Positions 62,710 through 64,000 of a stretch of DNA of 64,000 nt are shown here, piece by piece (positions within the stretch are counted from its first letter, which is position 1; each line of letters starts with the position of its first letter). This stretch comes from Streptomyces hyaluromycini (GTDB lineage Bacteria; Actinomycetota; Actinomycetes; Streptomycetales; Streptomycetaceae): NCBI RefSeq assembly GCF_002217755.1, contig NZ_BCFL01000017.1:524442-588441 (forward strand), written 5' to 3'. Both the position numbers and the translations under genes were made by a program. The notes beneath the pieces were generated by a model that had not been told where the DNA came from, searched no databases, and saw nothing but the letters and a program-made list of their open reading frames with translations.

Positions 62710-64000
62710 ATGTTCCACTTCGCCCTGCGGATGGCCGCGCACCGGATCGCCTCGCTGCTCGCCGTGGCCTGCGCGGTCCTGGGCGGCGCCGCCCTGATCA
62801 CCGCCACCGGGGTGCTGGCCGAGTCCGGGCTCCGCTCCCAGCTGCCCCCGGGCCGCCTCGGCGGCGCGGACGTCGTGGTCGCCGCCGACCAGGAGTTCCA
62901 CGTCGCCGGCGACCTGCCGATCGCGCTGCCCGAACGGGCCACGGTCCCGGCCGGCCTCACCGCCCGCCTGGCGAGGCTGCCCGGTGTCACCCTCGCGGTC
63001 GGCGACCTCGGTTTCCCGGCCGCCGTGACGGACGCGCACGGCCGCCTGCTCCCGGCCGCCGCCGGCCAGGACCCGGCGGCGGCCGGGCACGGCTGGTCCT
63101 CGGCGAAGCTGCTGGCCGGCGCACGCATCGAGGGCCGGGCCCCGTCGGCCCCCGCCGAGGTGGCGGTGGCCGCGTCGACCGGCCTGTCCGCAGGCGACCG
63201 GGTGCGCATCACCGCGAACGGCCGCACGGCCACGGCCTACCAGGTCACGGCCCTGGTCCACGCCGCGGACGCGGGTGTCTACTTCACCGACACGAGGGCG
63301 ACGGAACTGTCGGGCCGGGCGGGGGAGACGACCGCCGGCGCAGGCGGGGAGACGGCCACGAACACGGTCGCGGACACGGACACGACAGCAGCCGGCCGGG
63401 ACGCGCCCACAGCCGGGCCGGCCGCCGTCACCCGCACCACCACGGCCCGCACCGCCGTCTCGCCCCGCACCGCCGTCTCGCCCCGCACCGCCGTCTCGCC
63501 CCGCACCGGCACCGTCGACCTCATAGGGCTCCGCGCCTCCCCCGGAGCCGCGGGACGGGTCGCCGCGGAGGTCCGCGAGGCGGTCGCGGGGACCGGGCTG
63601 AAGGTGCTCACCGGAGCCGACCGCGGTTCGGCCGTGGCCCCCGGCGTCGGATCCGCCCGCTCCCTCCTCGTCCTTCTCTCCGGTTCCCTCGCCGGGATCG
63701 TCCTGCTGATCACCGGGTTCGTGACGGCCGGCGCCCTGGGCGTGGCGATCGCCGGGCAGCGCCGCGACCTGGCGCTGATGCGGGCCGTCGGGGCGACCCC
63801 GCGGCAGATCCGGCGGCTGGCGGCGGCCCAGTCGACGGCCGTGGCCGCGGTGGCCCTGGTCCCGGGCATCGCCCTCGGCTACCTGCTGGCCGACCGCTTC
63901 CGCACCCTGCTCGTCCACCGGGACGTCCTCCCGGCCCGACTCCCCCTCACCCTCAGCCCGTTCCCCGCCCTGGCCACCGCCCTCCTCCTCATCGCGGCCG
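62710..64000 (+). CDS. FtsX-like ABC permease, N-terminal 430 aa (continues beyond window)
   Basis: A first membrane helix (about 13-35, LLAVACAVLGGAALITATGV) is followed by a large external loop (about 40-300) and then FtsX-type helices (about 316-347, 375-392 and 415 on). RRDLALMRAVGATPRQIRRL is the FtsX signature. A Thr/Pro-rich stretch (about 205-270) within the loop contains RTAVSP three times. The frame is open to the right edge, so the gene is incomplete. It forms an exporter with the ATPase. Confidence 0.9.
   Translation, partial: MFHFALRMAAHRIASLLAVACAVLGGAALITATGVLAESGLRSQLPPGRLGGADVVVAADQEFHVAGDLPIALPERATVPAGLTARLARLPGVTLAVGDLGFPAAVTDAHGRLLPAAAGQDPAAAGHGWSSAKLLAGARIEGRAPSAPAEVAVAASTGLSAGDRVRITANGRTATAYQVTALVHAADAGVYFTDTRATELSGRAGETTAGAGGETATNTVADTDTTAAGRDAPTAGPAAVTRTTTARTAVSPRTAVSPRTAVSPRTGTVDLIGLRASPGAAGRVAAEVREAVAGTGLKVLTGADRGSAVAPGVGSARSLLVLLSGSLAGIVLLITGFVTAGALGVAIAGQRRDLALMRAVGATPRQIRRLAAAQSTAVAAVALVPGIALGYLLADRFRTLLVHRDVLPARLPLTLSPFPALATALLLIAA
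63448..63501 (+). repeat. Three 18-bp repeats in the FtsX-like gene
   Basis: CGCACCGCCGTCTCGCCC occurs three times in tandem and encodes the RTAVSP units of the external loop. Confidence 0.85.

Overview
The window reads as Streptomyces chromosome. GC is very high with strong G/C third-position bias, start codons are often GTG, a few genes carry rare TTA (bldA-type) codons, and the gene content is actinomycete: SARP, SigJ/ECF41, DasR-type operator, FG-GAP proteins, NlpC/P60, PP2C/SpoIIE phosphatases and an integrative element of the pSAM2/SLP1 class.

Region 1 (1-11.6 kb) is most of an actinomycete integrative and conjugative element (AICE). From the left it holds an AT-richer cargo pair (C-terminus of a HEPN-like protein plus a P-loop ATPase), a small leftward block (two-gene anti-sigma-like ATPase operon and a Nudix hydrolase), a GntR/KorSA-type repressor, an FtsK-type Tra translocase, a run of small spread genes, a RepSA-type initiator, excisionase and tyrosine integrase. 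A DUF5677-like gene and three direct repeats separate the integrase from a tRNA-Gly(CCC), the probable attachment gene. A shared operator half-site (ACGAGT) precedes the repressor, the transfer operon and the spdD-like gene. The rep reading frame has no ATG, GTG or TTG start. The left end of the element lies outside the window.

Region 2 (11.7-19.4 kb) is core chromosome: a small zinc-ribbon gene, dcd, a phosphoribosyltransferase, a Yip1-like membrane protein and three tandem secreted FG-GAP proteins. One FG-GAP gene is coupled to a 60-residue secreted Cys-containing peptide. Region 3 (19.4-33.8 kb) is mixed: polysaccharide deacetylase/LysR divergent pair, DinB-like protein, MhuD-type heme monooxygenase, NDH-2-like flavoprotein with an ECF41 sigma factor, a GAF/PAS/PP2C phosphatase, a HIT protein, an unusual membrane-tethered ECF sigma factor fused to an extracellular GH99-like domain, and a PLP decarboxylase facing a MarR regulator across a 15-bp repeat array.

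Region 4 (34-51.5 kb) carries a sugar-type ABC transporter, a second PAS/GAF/PP2C/HATPase sensor, a SARP regulator, an endolysin-like amidase, proline iminopeptidase, and two regulator/oxidoreductase divergent pairs with clear TetR operators (aldo/keto reductase; TetX-like monooxygenase), then PhzF, a TOPRIM protein with long repeats and an LLM oxidoreductase. Region 5 (51.5-64 kb) is largely secretory: PL9-like pectate lyase behind a LacI-type operator, a propeller/Ig-repeat protein, a fourth FG-GAP protein, a GH18 chitinase with a DasR-like box inside its promoter, an NlpC/P60 hydrolase, and a NarL-type two-component system divergent from an ABC/FtsX exporter that runs off the right edge.

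All functional statements rest on reading the sequence and family knowledge. No database search was run.
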